A stretch of DNA of 64,000 nucleotides from Clostridiales bacterium (GTDB lineage: Bacteria > Bacillota > Clostridia > Oscillospirales > Oscillospiraceae): positions 1 through 64,000 of the forward strand of contig JAAYBD010000039.1 in assembly GCA_012719035.1 (NCBI GenBank), read 5' to 3'. Positions 42,469-50,593 of this stretch are shown here, piece by piece (position 1 is the first letter of the stretch; each line of letters opens with the position of its first letter). A program made the translations under genes and the position numbers. The notes beneath the pieces are model-generated. The model ran no database searches, was not told where the DNA came from, and was given only the letters and a program-made list of their open reading frames with translations.

Positions 42469-43333
42469 CGGTATAAAAATAGCTGTTCTAAGCGGCAAGG
42501 GCGGCACAGGGAAAACCTTGATATCTGTTAATTTAGCATCGGTAGCCGAGAAAGCCGTTTATATTGATTGTGACGTAGACGAGCCAAATGGGCATCTGTT
42601 TTTCAAACCAAAGAATGTCAACAGTGAAAAAATTGCTATAAAAATGCCGCTTGTATCCGAAGATCTATGCAATGGCTGTAGAAAGTGTGTTGATTTTTGC
42701 AAATTTAATGCTCTCGCCTTTATTAAAAACAGACCCTATGTTTTTGAAGATGTCTGCCATTCCTGCGGTGCTTGTCTATTAGTATGCCCGGAGAAAGCAC
42801 TGACGGAAAAGGAAAAGATCATTGGTGAGATAAAGAATGGAATTTCCGGCAATGTGACCGTTAACACCGGCATACTGAAACCGGGCGAGGAATCGGGCGT
42901 ACCAATAATTAAAAGACTACTGGAGAACAGCAAAGCGGGAGAAGATTTGCTGACAATTATAGATTGTCCTCCGGGAAGCAACTGCGTTGTTATGGAAAGC
43001 ATTAAGGATGCGGATTACTGCGTTCTGGCAGCCGAACCAACGATATTTGGGGTTCATAATCTTAATATGGTATATGAACTCGTCAAACTATTCAACAAGC
43101 CTTATGGGGTGGTACTCAATAAATGCCTTAGCGGAGAAAACCCTGCCGAAAAATTTTGCATTGAAAAGAACATTCCTATTTTAGGACGGATTATGTTTGA
43201 AAATGAACTTGGAGAACTTAATTCGGACGCAAAGATAGCGTCAAGAGAAAGCGGCAAATACAAGGCCTTGTTCTCCTCTTTGCTGCAATCAGTAGTAAAG
43301 GAGGTGCGGCATGAAGCAGCTGTTAATCCTTAG
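42452..43333 (+). CDS. MinD/ParA-type ATPase with ferredoxin insert 1
   Basis: About 293 residues. A deviant Walker A GKGGTGKT opens the protein, the switch Asp follows in DCDVDEPN, and two 4Fe-4S motifs are inserted (CNGCRKCVDFC and CHSCGACLLVC) near residues 75-115. DCPPGSNC is the Walker B region. COG1149 proteins of this layout form the ORP complex of Desulfovibrio together with the ORP protein. Starts at 42452 and 42458 are both possible; the first sits 5 bases past GGG. It overlaps its paralogue downstream. The insert suggests that cluster status or electron flow is linked to ATP use. Confidence 0.87.
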   Translation: MVMKNNGIKIAVLSGKGGTGKTLISVNLASVAEKAVYIDCDVDEPNGHLFFKPKNVNSEKIAIKMPLVSEDLCNGCRKCVDFCKFNALAFIKNRPYVFEDVCHSCGACLLVCPEKALTEKEKIIGEIKNGISGNVTVNTGILKPGEESGVPIIKRLLENSKAGEDLLTIIDCPPGSNCVVMESIKDADYCVLAAEPTIFGVHNLNMVYELVKLFNKPYGVVLNKCLSGENPAEKFCIEKNIPILGRIMFENELGELNSDAKIASRESGKYKALFSSLLQSVVKEVRHEAAVNP

Positions 43334-44177
43334 CGGCAAGGGCGGTACAGGTAAAACGACAATAGCAAGCGCATTTATTAAGCTATCCCATGCCAAAGCC
43401 TATGCCGACTGCGATGTTGATGCGCCTAACCTCCATCTGATTATGGAACAGGAATCCGAACCTAAAAGAACAGACTATTATGGAATGCCGAAAGCTGAAA
43501 TCGATACGGACTTGTGCATCCAATGCAATCAATGCATTCAAAGCTGCAGATTTGATGCTGTTTCAGCCGATTCGGGTTTATATAAGATTAAGAAGTTCGA
43601 TTGTGAAGGCTGCGGAGTATGTGAATTGGTATGTCCTGTCGGTGCGGTATCATTGAAGCCTGCGGCAGCCGGGGAGCTTATATTATATACCCATGAAGAA
43701 AGAGTCTTTTCAACAGCCCAGCTAAAAATGGGCAGCGGACATTCCGGTATGCTGGTTACTGAAGTGAAAAAGCAAATGAAAGATGCCGCAGGCAATGCGG
43801 AGCTTGCCATTGTTGACGGTTCGCCGGGTATAGGCTGTCCGGTAATCGCCTCACTAAGCGGTGTCGATATGGTTTTGATTGTTGCGGAACCCTCAGTATC
43901 AGGAATAAGCGACATGGAACGTATTATAAAAACGGCGGAAATTTTTCGGACAAAAACCGCTGTCTGCATTAATAAGTATGATACAAACCATGCAAATACG
44001 AAAAAAATTGAGGAGTTTTGCAACACAAACGGCTTGCCTTATGCCGGAAAGATACCCTTCGATCCGGAAGCCGTAAAAGCTATAAATAACGGGGTGACTA
44101 TAGTTGATATAAACTGTGTATCCGGACAGGCCGTAAAGGAAATTTTTGAAAATACAATGAAAATACTTTCCGAATAA
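43311..44177 (+). CDS. MinD/ParA-type ATPase with ferredoxin insert 2
   Basis: The 288-residue paralogue of the preceding protein has GKGGTGKTT at residues 9-17, DCDVDAPN, ferredoxin motifs CIQCNQCIQSC and CEGCGVCELVC, and VDGSPGIGCPV as the Walker B region. AAAGGAGGTG precedes the ATG and the two genes overlap by 23 bases, so the pair probably forms a heterodimer. The operon is that of an ORP-type complex. Confidence 0.88.
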   Translation: MKQLLILSGKGGTGKTTIASAFIKLSHAKAYADCDVDAPNLHLIMEQESEPKRTDYYGMPKAEIDTDLCIQCNQCIQSCRFDAVSADSGLYKIKKFDCEGCGVCELVCPVGAVSLKPAAAGELILYTHEERVFSTAQLKMGSGHSGMLVTEVKKQMKDAAGNAELAIVDGSPGIGCPVIASLSGVDMVLIVAEPSVSGISDMERIIKTAEIFRTKTAVCINKYDTNHANTKKIEEFCNTNGLPYAGKIPFDPEAVKAINNGVTIVDINCVSGQAVKEIFENTMKILSE

Positions 44178-44196
44178 ATATAAGGAGTCAGATATC

Positions 44197-45387
44197 ATGA
44201 GCGAAGATTGCAATCAGTGCTGCGACAGTTGCGAAGAAGAATGTGCGGATAGAAAAGAAGACTTCAGTGAGAAATCACACGAACTAAGCAATATCAAAAA
44301 AGTAATTGGCGTTGTTAGCGGTAAAGGCGGTGTGGGAAAATCTTTGGTAACATCCTTGCTGGCTGTCACAATGAACAGACTGGGCTATCGCACTTCAATT
44401 CTTGATGCAGATATTACCGGTCCGTCTATACCTAAAGCATTCGGTATTGCGGGAAAAGCTGCAGGAAGCGAGTTGGGGATATATCCTATTAAGAGCAAAA
44501 CAGGAATAGATGTAATGTCGGTAAACCTGCTTTTGCCAAACGATACTGACCCGGTTGTGTGGAGGGGACCGATTATTGCAAATGCGGTCAAGCAGTTCTG
44601 GACAGATGTTATCTGGGGCGATATCGATTTTATGTTCATTGATATGCCGCCCGGAACGGGCGACGTTCCGCTTACCGTCTTTCAATCCATTCCGATTGAT
44701 GGTATTATTGTTGTTACATCCCCGCAGGAGCTGGTTTCTATGATCGTATCAAAAGCAGTGAAAATGGCGGAAATGATGGATATTCCTATTATTGGCTTAG
44801 TTGAAAATATGTCCTATTTCAAATGTCCCGATAACGGTAAAGAATACAAGGTGTTCGGCGAAAGCCATATTGAAGAAATTGCAGAAAAGCATAAGCTGAG
44901 AGTGCTTGCTAAGCTGCCCATTGATACAAAGATTTCAACAGCCTGTGATAAAGGATTAATTGAACTTGTTGAAGGCGACTGGCTTGATCCAGTTGCAAAA
45001 TTATTAGAAAATACGGAGGAAAAAGAAATGCTGAGAATTGCGATTGCCGGTGAAGGAAACAATGTAACGGAGCACTTTGGACATTGTGAAAAATTTATTG
45101 TCTATGATGTTGAGAATGGTAAAATCGTTAAGGAGGAGTCTCTTCCCAATCCTGGGCACAAGCCGGGCTTCCTGCCCAACTATTTGGCAGACCGCGGCGT
45201 AAACGTTATTATCAGCGGCGGAATGGGCGGCGGTGCTGTGGATATCTTCAACGAAAGAAAGGTCGAAGTTATTGTCGGTGCTTCCGGCGATGCGAAGGCT
45301 GCCGCTGAAAAATATCTCAGAGGAGAATTGAAGACCACAGGCTCAATTTGCCATGAACATAAGCATCATGATGAATGCGGCCATTAA
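44197..45387 (+). CDS. MRP-ORP fusion: Mrp/NBP35 ATPase with C-terminal NifX/ORP domain
   Basis: The 396-residue fusion has a Cys-rich N-terminus (CNQCCDSCEEEC), an Mrp/NBP35 ATPase (GKGGVGKS near residue 46, DADITGPSIPKAFG, DMPPGTGDVPLTV) and, from about residue 277, a complete ORP domain (LRIAIAGEGNNVTEHFGHCEKF, ISGGMGGGAVDIF), ending in a His/Cys tail (CHEHKHHDECGH). The usual Mrp C-x-x-C reads CPDN, so one Cys is missing. A fusion of the same kind (Mrp-ORP) is known in Desulfovibrio alaskensis and binds a Mo-Cu cluster. Fe-S or heterometal cluster transfer is the likely role. Confidence 0.88.
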   Translation: MSEDCNQCCDSCEEECADRKEDFSEKSHELSNIKKVIGVVSGKGGVGKSLVTSLLAVTMNRLGYRTSILDADITGPSIPKAFGIAGKAAGSELGIYPIKSKTGIDVMSVNLLLPNDTDPVVWRGPIIANAVKQFWTDVIWGDIDFMFIDMPPGTGDVPLTVFQSIPIDGIIVVTSPQELVSMIVSKAVKMAEMMDIPIIGLVENMSYFKCPDNGKEYKVFGESHIEEIAEKHKLRVLAKLPIDTKISTACDKGLIELVEGDWLDPVAKLLENTEEKEMLRIAIAGEGNNVTEHFGHCEKFIVYDVENGKIVKEESLPNPGHKPGFLPNYLADRGVNVIISGGMGGGAVDIFNERKVEVIVGASGDAKAAAEKYLRGELKTTGSICHEHKHHDECGH

Positions 45388-45402
45388 AAAGGTTTAGCTG
45401 AG

Positions 45403-45446
45403 TTAATAGACCATTTCAGTGAAATGGTCTATTAAGCGCTTATAAT
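45403..45446 (+). promoter_or_regulatory. Perfect palindrome and -10 box before the dehydratase-like gene
   Basis: A 16-bp inverted repeat (TTAATAGACCATTTCA, one base, TGAAATGGTCTATTAA; 45403-45435) is followed 5 bases later by TATAAT (45441-45446). There is no T run after the stem. It could be a weak terminator of the ORP operon, or an operator that covers the -35 region of the next gene. Confidence 0.55.
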
Positions 45447-45474
45447 ACGACAGATAAGGGAATAGAGGAACAAA

Positions 45475-46602
45475 ATGGATTATAAAAAAATATTAAACAG
45501 TGAAATATCGGCAGAAACAATAAAGCAGTGGAGAGAAAGCGGAAAAAAGGCACTCGGTATTGTTTGCTGTCATGTGCCCTTTGAAATCTTACACGCGGCG
45601 CAAATACTTCCTGTAAGGCTCAGAGCGACCTCCTGCAAAGACTGCGGCGAAGGAGAAGCTTGTTTGGGTCCTCAAAGCTGCAGCTTCACGCAGTCAATTC
45701 TCCAATATCTTATTGACGGCACTTACGACTTGGACGGTCTTATAACATCTAATGGCTGTTCGGCAGCTTCAGAGATTATGGGTCACTGGCGAACGGTCTC
45801 ACAGAGGGAGAACAGACAACAGTTCTTTTATGAAATCGGTGTTCCGAGAGTGAATAATCAAGCATCCCGCAATTACTTTCGAGGAGATTTGGAAGAAGTA
45901 TGCAAGGAGCTTGAAAGACTAAGCGGCAATGAAATTACAAATGAGAAGCTAAAGAACAGTATTGATACCTACAACGAAGCGCGAAGACTTGTAAAACAGG
46001 TATATGATTTGCGCAAGGCTGAAAATCCTGTTTTAAGCGGAGAAGAAACTTTAAGAATCACTCTTGCGGCAATGGAAATGCCCATTGAAGACTACATAGA
46101 ATTCCTTAAAGCTGTTCTTGCAGACGCAAAAAATCGTAAGCCAATAGAAAATTTCGGTGCTCGCGTTATGCTGGCTGGAAGCGCACTCGACGATCCGGAA
46201 TTTGTGAAGGCGGTTGAAGCTTGCGGATGTTTAGTCGTTGCCGATTTAAACAGCTTCGGTATACGATTCCTCCGCGATGAGCTGGTATACGATAACTCAG
46301 ACATAATAGGTTCGATTGCAAAGTATTATATCTCCCGTTCCTCTTGCCCTCGCATGATGGATGGCAGTGATGATATCCATGATTATATTTTGAATGCTGC
46401 CAAAGAATATAATGCAGATGGAATAATTATTGAGCGATTGAAGCATTGTGAAAAATGGGAAAATGAAGCGTCTATTCTTGGTGAGGTCTTTAAAAGCGCA
46501 GATATACCGTATCTTGAACTTGAGCGCCAAGAGCGTATGTCTGCAGGCGGTCAGCTGTCGATTAGAGTTGAGGCATTTAGAGAAATGATAGAAAACAGAT
46601 AA
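45475..46602 (+). CDS. 2-hydroxyacyl-CoA dehydratase/benzoyl-CoA reductase-like protein (HgdB/DCCP-type)
   Basis: The 375-residue protein has the HgdB/BcrC fold: ALGIVCCHVPFEILHAAQILPVRL, a Cys group CKDCGEGEACLGPQSC, GLITSNGCSAASEI, and the late RVMLAGSALDDPEFV. These Cys residues hold a 4Fe-4S or double-cubane cluster in the family. Only one subunit is present and no ATP-driven activator gene lies beside it, so a double-cubane-type reductase or a stand-alone cluster protein is more likely than a fermentative dehydratase. The neighbouring ORP-type ATPases might act in its maturation; that is inference. The ATG has a GAGGAAC site. Confidence 0.82.
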   Translation: MDYKKILNSEISAETIKQWRESGKKALGIVCCHVPFEILHAAQILPVRLRATSCKDCGEGEACLGPQSCSFTQSILQYLIDGTYDLDGLITSNGCSAASEIMGHWRTVSQRENRQQFFYEIGVPRVNNQASRNYFRGDLEEVCKELERLSGNEITNEKLKNSIDTYNEARRLVKQVYDLRKAENPVLSGEETLRITLAAMEMPIEDYIEFLKAVLADAKNRKPIENFGARVMLAGSALDDPEFVKAVEACGCLVVADLNSFGIRFLRDELVYDNSDIIGSIAKYYISRSSCPRMMDGSDDIHDYILNAAKEYNADGIIIERLKHCEKWENEASILGEVFKSADIPYLELERQERMSAGGQLSIRVEAFREMIENR

Positions 46603-46624
46603 ATCTTTTCAACTAATTTGGAGG

Positions 46625-46659
46625 GCTTTATAGGCGTAGCACTAACTCGCCTATAAAGC
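46625..46659 (+). repeat. Inverted repeat after the dehydratase-like gene
   Basis: The 12-bp stem GCTTTATAGGCG / CGCCTATAAAGC has an 11-base loop and no T run. A flanking TTTTCAAC / GTTGAAAA pair extends it to a larger cruciform. It may be a factor-assisted terminator or the remnant of a small repeat element. Confidence 0.55.
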
Positions 46660-46710
46660 AAAACTGCGGTTGAAAAATTAGGCGTCAGACAAATCATGAG
46701 GTGGATAACA

Positions 46711-47118
46711 GTGAAAGAAATTGGATTCGAGTGTCCAATATGCGGCAAATATTATTTTCGGGATTTTGAGGGACTTGAAGAATGCCCCGTTTGTAATTGG
46801 GCAATTAACATCGTTCAATATGATAATCACGATTTTTCCGAGGGATCAAATACTTTAAGTGTTAATGAGTATAGGATTGAATATGCTGTTTTGAGTAACA
46901 AAAGCACTCGGAAAGAAGCCGAAAAACTTAAAGAGGAATTTCGTAGAAAGCGTATCAGTATGCATAAAGAATTTAGAGAACTCAAGTCCGGACAAATAGC
47001 TCCAAGCTGCGAAGAAATGCATCAGCAATTTGTTGATGTCAGGCTTCTATATATCGAAAAATTGAATCAATTGCTGATGATATCAACAAAATCCAAAGAC
47101 GTTACATATGCCTTATAA
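46711..47118 (+). CDS. Small zinc-ribbon protein (Cys-rich CPCC-like)
   Basis: A 135-residue protein with an N-terminal two-CxxC zinc ribbon (FECPICGKYYF and EECPVCNWAI, within the first 35 residues) in the spacing of the Cys-rich CPCC family. NTLSVNEYRIEYAVL and a charged, helical C-terminal part follow. I take GTG at 46711, 7 bases after GAGGTG; an ATG at 46696 has no site. Function unknown; family members are found near toxins and redox genes. It is flanked by the inverted repeat and the flavodoxin gene. Confidence 0.72.
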   Translation: MKEIGFECPICGKYYFRDFEGLEECPVCNWAINIVQYDNHDFSEGSNTLSVNEYRIEYAVLSNKSTRKEAEKLKEEFRRKRISMHKEFRELKSGQIAPSCEEMHQQFVDVRLLYIEKLNQLLMISTKSKDVTYAL

Positions 47119-47301
47119 GCTGTACAGGCTGGAAAACCAATGCTTGCGGATCAAACGCGCGTGTGGTCTAATATGATATAAACAGAAAGTTTATGCTTTT
47201 ATGAGAATAGCACGCTGTATGTTATTGATACCATACGAATTCACGGCATAGAAGTTGAAATATATGCTATAAAAATGAAATATTTTAAAAGGAGTATACT
47301 T

Positions 47302-47841
47302 ATGAAAAAAGCCGTTATTTTGTATTGTTCCTTTACCGGAAATACCGAAAAGGTCGCAAAAGCTATTGACGAGGGACTTAAAGAGGGTGGCATGGAGACA
47401 ACGCTCATGAGGTTTCAGGAGGCGGAGGAAATTGACTACTTCGACTATGATCTTGTCTGTGTTGGAGCCCCCTCCTATAACTGGAGCGTTCCTCAACCTG
47501 TCAATGAATATCTGAAGAAGAAATTCAATTATTATAAAAGCATAGGAAAAATTGTTCCCAACAGCCCGAGGGTTGGGAAAAAAGCTCTTGTTTTCTGTAC
47601 ATATTCCGGACCGCACACCGGAATCGACGAGGCGATACCAACGGGGCTATACATGGGTCAGTTTTTTGACCATATGGGCTTTGATGTTCTGGATAAATGG
47701 TATATTTTGAGCGAGTTTATTGGCTCCGAAGAAATGAGCACTCGAGGCCGTATGGGTGACATCAGAGGACTTCCGACGGAGCAGGATCTCAAGGATTTAA
47801 AAGAAAAAGCGAAAAATATGGTTCTTGAAAATTTTTGCTGA
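47302..47841 (+). CDS. Flavodoxin-like protein
   Basis: The 179-residue protein has the FMN phosphate loop CSFTGNTEKVAKAI at residues 9-22 and the later loops VGAPSYNWSVPQP and CTYSGPHTGIDEA, which border the isoalloxazine ring. It is a single-domain electron carrier or a small FMN reductase of the WrbA/flavodoxin fold. The ATG at 47302 follows AAAAGGAG. It has no close operon partner; the nearby Fe-S genes could use it as a donor. Confidence 0.83.
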   Translation: MKKAVILYCSFTGNTEKVAKAIDEGLKEGGMETTLMRFQEAEEIDYFDYDLVCVGAPSYNWSVPQPVNEYLKKKFNYYKSIGKIVPNSPRVGKKALVFCTYSGPHTGIDEAIPTGLYMGQFFDHMGFDVLDKWYILSEFIGSEEMSTRGRMGDIRGLPTEQDLKDLKEKAKNMVLENFC

Positions 47842-48092
47842 AAAAGCATTTTCGATGAGATAAGAACTACCTGCTGACGGATGTTTGCTTTTATGCGTTT
47901 TATAATTGCCGGCAGCATTATTTTCTTTGAGATACTCTTGTCCATCCTCTCCTTTGTCTCTGCCGGGCTGAATGTGGTGCCGCAAGCGTTGATTTTCGGC
48001 AGGACATCCTCCTACGTGCTTTGGCAAAGATAGATGCCATTATAATAATGTCTGCTTGCTGTAAACAGGGGGTTAGCTTCGTATGAAATATA
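47842..48092. other. Gene-free stretch between flavodoxin and tRNA-Arg
   Basis: About 250 bases with no convincing gene. A 46-codon frame on the plus strand (47893-48033) codes for a hydrophobic N-terminus but has no ribosome site. I see no repeat or attachment site that I can support. Confidence 0.5.
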
Positions 48093-48131
48093 AAAGAAAA
48101 AGCGCTGAAATGTGAAACATTTCAGCGCTTT
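48093..48131 (-). terminator. Terminator of tRNA-Arg
   Basis: On the minus strand the stem AGCGCTGAAAT / ATTTCAGCGCT is followed by TTTTTCTTTT, right after the CCA end of the tRNA. Confidence 0.88.
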
Positions 48132-48208
48132 TGGCACCCCCGGCGCGACTCGAACGCACTACATTCCGCTTAGGAGGCGGACCCTCTATCCTGGTGAGGT
48201 ACGGGGGC
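48132..48208 (-). tRNA. tRNA-Arg (CCU anticodon)
   Basis: Read on the minus strand, the acceptor arm GCCCCCG pairs with CGGGGGT, and the anticodon stem TCCGC/GCGGA encloses the loop CTCCTAA with anticodon CCT, which reads AGG. The T-loop contains GTTCGAGTC, and the CCA end is encoded. It has its own promoter and terminator. Confidence 0.92.
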
Positions 48209-48229
48209 ATCTATTATTAATACCTGCGT

Positions 48230-48258
48230 ATTCTAACCCATTTCGCCATTTGTGTCAA
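48230..48258 (-). promoter_or_regulatory. Promoter of tRNA-Arg
   Basis: On the minus strand, TTGACA (48258-48253), 17 bases, TAGAAT (48235-48230), 22 bases before the tRNA. A near-consensus stable-RNA promoter. Confidence 0.85.
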
Positions 48259-48308
48259 GTAAAAGAGGCACAGCAGGCTGTATATAAACCTGCTCGACAT
48301 CGGACACT

Positions 48309-48596
48309 CATCGGGACGCCATAGGTAGAAAAACGAACCGGCTGGTTTGTGTCAAAATTATCGATGGCTTTTATTAAACCAATGCAGCCTACCTGAAAAA
48401 GGTCGTCGACATTTTCGCCCCTTGAGGCGAATTTTTGTATGACCGATAATACCAAGCGTAAATTTCCTGAGATCAGTTTATCCCTTGCTTCCTTATCGCC
48501 CTCCTTTGACAAGCGTAATAGTTCCATAGTTTCATCGTTCTTCAGTACCTTGAGCCTCGCTGTGTTTACACCGCAGATCTCTACCTTGTTCAGCAA
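48309..48596 (-). pseudogene. sigG: Truncated sigG (forespore sigma factor) 5' fragment
   Basis: About 96 codons match the start of SpoIIIG: NKVEICGVNTARLKVLKND, GNLRLVLSVIQKFASRGENV, DDLFQVGCIGLIKAIDNFDT and RFSTYGVPM. Homology stops there; the next residues (SVRCRAGLYT) are unrelated and a stop follows at 48255. A full protein would be about 255 residues with regions 3 and 4, which bind the -35, so this piece cannot work as a sigma factor. The TTG start with AGGAGG, and a forespore-type promoter upstream, are preserved. A rearrangement joined it to the tRNA-Arg unit. A complete sigG is presumably elsewhere in the genome. Confidence 0.85.
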
Positions 48597-48626
48597 TTGA
48601 ATTACCTCCTAACGATGGATATTGGA

Positions 48627-48656
48627 TAGTATTTCCCCTAAGGTTCACTTTCATTC
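48627..48656 (-). promoter_or_regulatory. Putative sigma-F-type promoter of the sigG fragment
   Basis: On the minus strand, GAATG (48656-48652), 15 bases, GGAAATACTA (48636-48627). The -10 element fits the sigma-F pattern GGNNANANTR; the -35 is only a partial fit. This is the expected control of a genuine sigG gene. Confidence 0.5.
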
Positions 48657-48674
48657 TGAATTGTTGAAAGGTAT

Positions 48675-48729
48675 ATTGTTAACCTGAATGTAAAAATCAG
48701 TTGACACTTTGTTTGACTTGCTGTAAAAT
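48675..48729 (+). promoter_or_regulatory. BirA box and promoter of birA-bioY
   Basis: ATTGTTAACC (48675-48684), 14 bases, AGTTGACACT (48699-48708) fits the Firmicute BirA operator (TGTTAACC-N14/15-GGTTnACA, one mismatch). It covers the -35 TTGACA (48701-48706); TAAAAT (48724-48729) is the -10 at 17 bases. Holo-BirA binding would block this promoter. Confidence 0.8.
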
Positions 48730-48758
48730 GTCATCAAATTATTTATGAGGGGGATTCT

Positions 48759-49757
48759 ATGCCCACAAAAAATGATGTTTTATCAATCCTCGAAAACGAA
48801 CGCGGACGGTTTGTTTCCGGTCAGGAGCTTGCCGAAGCTCTGCATTTATCGAGGACAGCAGTCTGGAAAGCAGTTAAAAATCTGGAAGAGGACGGACACA
48901 GGATATTGGCTATAAAAAACAGGGGATATATGCTTGACGAGCGAAGCGATATGCTTTCAGAGGAGGGAATACGTGTCCATATGCCGGACAGATACATCGA
49001 CTGTCCGATTTATGTGTTTGACACAACAGACTCTACTAATACTGAAGCAAAAAAGCTTGCCTTAGACAATGCCGCCCACGGCACGATGCTGCTTGCTGAA
49101 GAACAGACCGCGGGGAGAGGACGCTCCGGTAAGAGCTTTTTTTCACCTCGTGAAGCCGGACTTTATATGAGTATTATCCTAAAACCTGATTTGGGAATAT
49201 CCGACCCTCAGCTGATAACTATTGCCGCTGCTGTTTCCGTATGTGAAGCGATAGAAAAGATAGCGGGACTGCGCCCCCAAATAAAATGGGTAAACGATAT
49301 CTATCTGAACGGAAAAAAGATTTGCGGCATACTGACGGAAGCTATAACTGATTTGGAGAGCGGCGGCATCGAAAGCATAGTTGTAGGCATCGGCATAAAC
49401 TGCATAGAAACAAATAGCCTTCCCGATGATCTGCGCGATATTGCGGGTGCGCTCGGAAAGGATGGCCTCTCGCGAAACCATCTTGCTGCGGAGATAGCCG
49501 CAGGTGTTTTGGATAGTTTCAACAATCTTGAAAATAGAGAAATAATTGACGAATACAGAAAGCGCTCTCTTATGTACGGCAGGGATATAAGTTTCCTAAG
49601 GGGCGATGAAAGGCTGTTCGCCACAGTTACAGGGATAAATGATATAGGTAATTTGCAGGCTCGTCTGAAATCGGGGGAGGAAATCGTCTTGAGCAGCGGA
49701 GAGGTTTCCATAGGCAGCTTAAAAAATTTAGGGGTAGAAAAGAATGATGAAGAATGA
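48759..49757 (+). CDS. birA: Bifunctional biotin protein ligase / biotin repressor
   Basis: The 332-residue protein has an N-terminal winged helix (VLSILENERGRFVSGQELAE, LHLSRTAVWKAVKNLEEDGH, residues 5-45) and a biotin ligase domain with GRGRSGKSFF, the biotin-AMP loop, and KWVNDIYLNGKKICGILTEA with the catalytic Lys. A C-terminal SH3-like domain follows. It charges biotin carriers and, when carriers are full, represses biotin genes. The BirA box upstream implies autoregulation. GAGGGGG precedes the ATG. Its 3' end overlaps bioY. Confidence 0.93.
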   Translation: MPTKNDVLSILENERGRFVSGQELAEALHLSRTAVWKAVKNLEEDGHRILAIKNRGYMLDERSDMLSEEGIRVHMPDRYIDCPIYVFDTTDSTNTEAKKLALDNAAHGTMLLAEEQTAGRGRSGKSFFSPREAGLYMSIILKPDLGISDPQLITIAAAVSVCEAIEKIAGLRPQIKWVNDIYLNGKKICGILTEAITDLESGGIESIVVGIGINCIETNSLPDDLRDIAGALGKDGLSRNHLAAEIAAGVLDSFNNLENREIIDEYRKRSLMYGRDISFLRGDERLFATVTGINDIGNLQARLKSGEEIVLSSGEVSIGSLKNLGVEKNDEE

Positions 49758-50313
49758 AAAAACATTAGACGTTAGGGGAATGGTACTTTGCGCGCTTTTT
49801 ACGGCGCTCATAGCCACAGGTGCATTTATTAAAATACCGATACCCTATGTTCCGATCACTCTTCAGTTTCTCTTTACAAATCTTGCAGGACTTCTGCTTG
49901 GAAGAAAAAGAGGTCTAATCTCCGTCTGCCTATATATTTTTATCGGTCTTGCGGGCATTCCGGTGTTTACTGCGGGGGGAGGGCTTGCCTATATATTCAA
50001 GCCGACTTTCGGATACATTATAGGTTTTGCCGGAGGTACATGGCTTGCGGGACTTATTTCAGAACGGAATCCGAACAATGGAAAGGCATACATTCTTGCA
50101 GGTTTTGCAAATATGGCTATAGTTTATACGATAGGTCTTTTTTATCTTTACTTTATGTCTAACTACTATCTTGGAAATCCTATAGGAGTTAAAGCCCTCT
50201 TTATCTCGGGGTTCCTGCTTTGCGCACCCGGAGATATCATAAGCTGCTTAATTTGCTCTCTGATTGCCAAAAAACTTCTGCCAATTGTCAATAGGGGCAA
50301 AGCAGCGGCGTGA
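49744..50313 (+). CDS. bioY: Biotin ECF transporter substrate-binding component BioY
   Basis: The 189-residue membrane protein has about six membrane segments with the BioY marks GAFIKIPIPYVPITLQFLFTNLAG, LYIFIGLAGIPVFTAGGGLAYIFKPTFGYIIGF and LFISGFLLCAPGDIISCLI. It binds biotin and works with the shared ECF ATPases and EcfT, which are not in this window, or alone at low rate. ATGs at 49744 and 49747 are both usable. It overlaps birA and so is under the same BirA box. No biotin biosynthesis genes are near, which suggests reliance on uptake. Confidence 0.92.
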   Translation: MMKNEKTLDVRGMVLCALFTALIATGAFIKIPIPYVPITLQFLFTNLAGLLLGRKRGLISVCLYIFIGLAGIPVFTAGGGLAYIFKPTFGYIIGFAGGTWLAGLISERNPNNGKAYILAGFANMAIVYTIGLFYLYFMSNYYLGNPIGVKALFISGFLLCAPGDIISCLICSLIAKKLLPIVNRGKAAA

Positions 50314-50335
50314 TTTGATTAGGGCGGGGATTTTT

Positions 50336-50374
50336 AAAACAAAGGCGCTTCCAAATCGGAAGCGCCTTTGTTTT
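50336..50374 (+). terminator. Terminator of birA-bioY
   Basis: A perfect 17-bp stem (AAAACAAAGGCGCTTCC and its complement, loop AAATC) whose right arm ends in TTTT. It lies 22 bases past the bioY stop. Confidence 0.9.
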
Positions 50375-50445
50375 GACAGGAAGTCTTTGGCGGTTTTCAT
50401 AGCAGCATAAATGACTTTTGTGTTTGCTGTGCGGCTTTCATAATC

Positions 50446-50474
50446 TTGCTATCAACAACGCAAAGGTATATAAT
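50446..50474 (+). promoter_or_regulatory. Promoter of pepD
   Basis: TTGCTA (50446-50451), 17 bases, TATAAT (50469-50474), giving a leader of about 110 bases before the pepD ATG. No structured element was recognised in the leader. Confidence 0.7.
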
Positions 50475-50593
50475 GGAGATATGTTGGCAAATCGGAGGAT
50501 ACTAATCAACAGAGCAGTAAAATATGACTAAGCTGATTTGCTGCATGGCTGTGCTAAACAGGATGACCTTAGCGCTGAAAGGAATGAGCAATA

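Noticed and set aside
47893..48033. 46-codon hydrophobic open frame before tRNA-Arg
   Set aside because: No ribosome site, no recognisable family, and no conserved context.
48132..48656. Integration site of a mobile element at tRNA-Arg
   Set aside because: No integrase, no direct repeat of the tRNA 3' end and no phage-like gene were found; the sigG truncation alone does not show integration.
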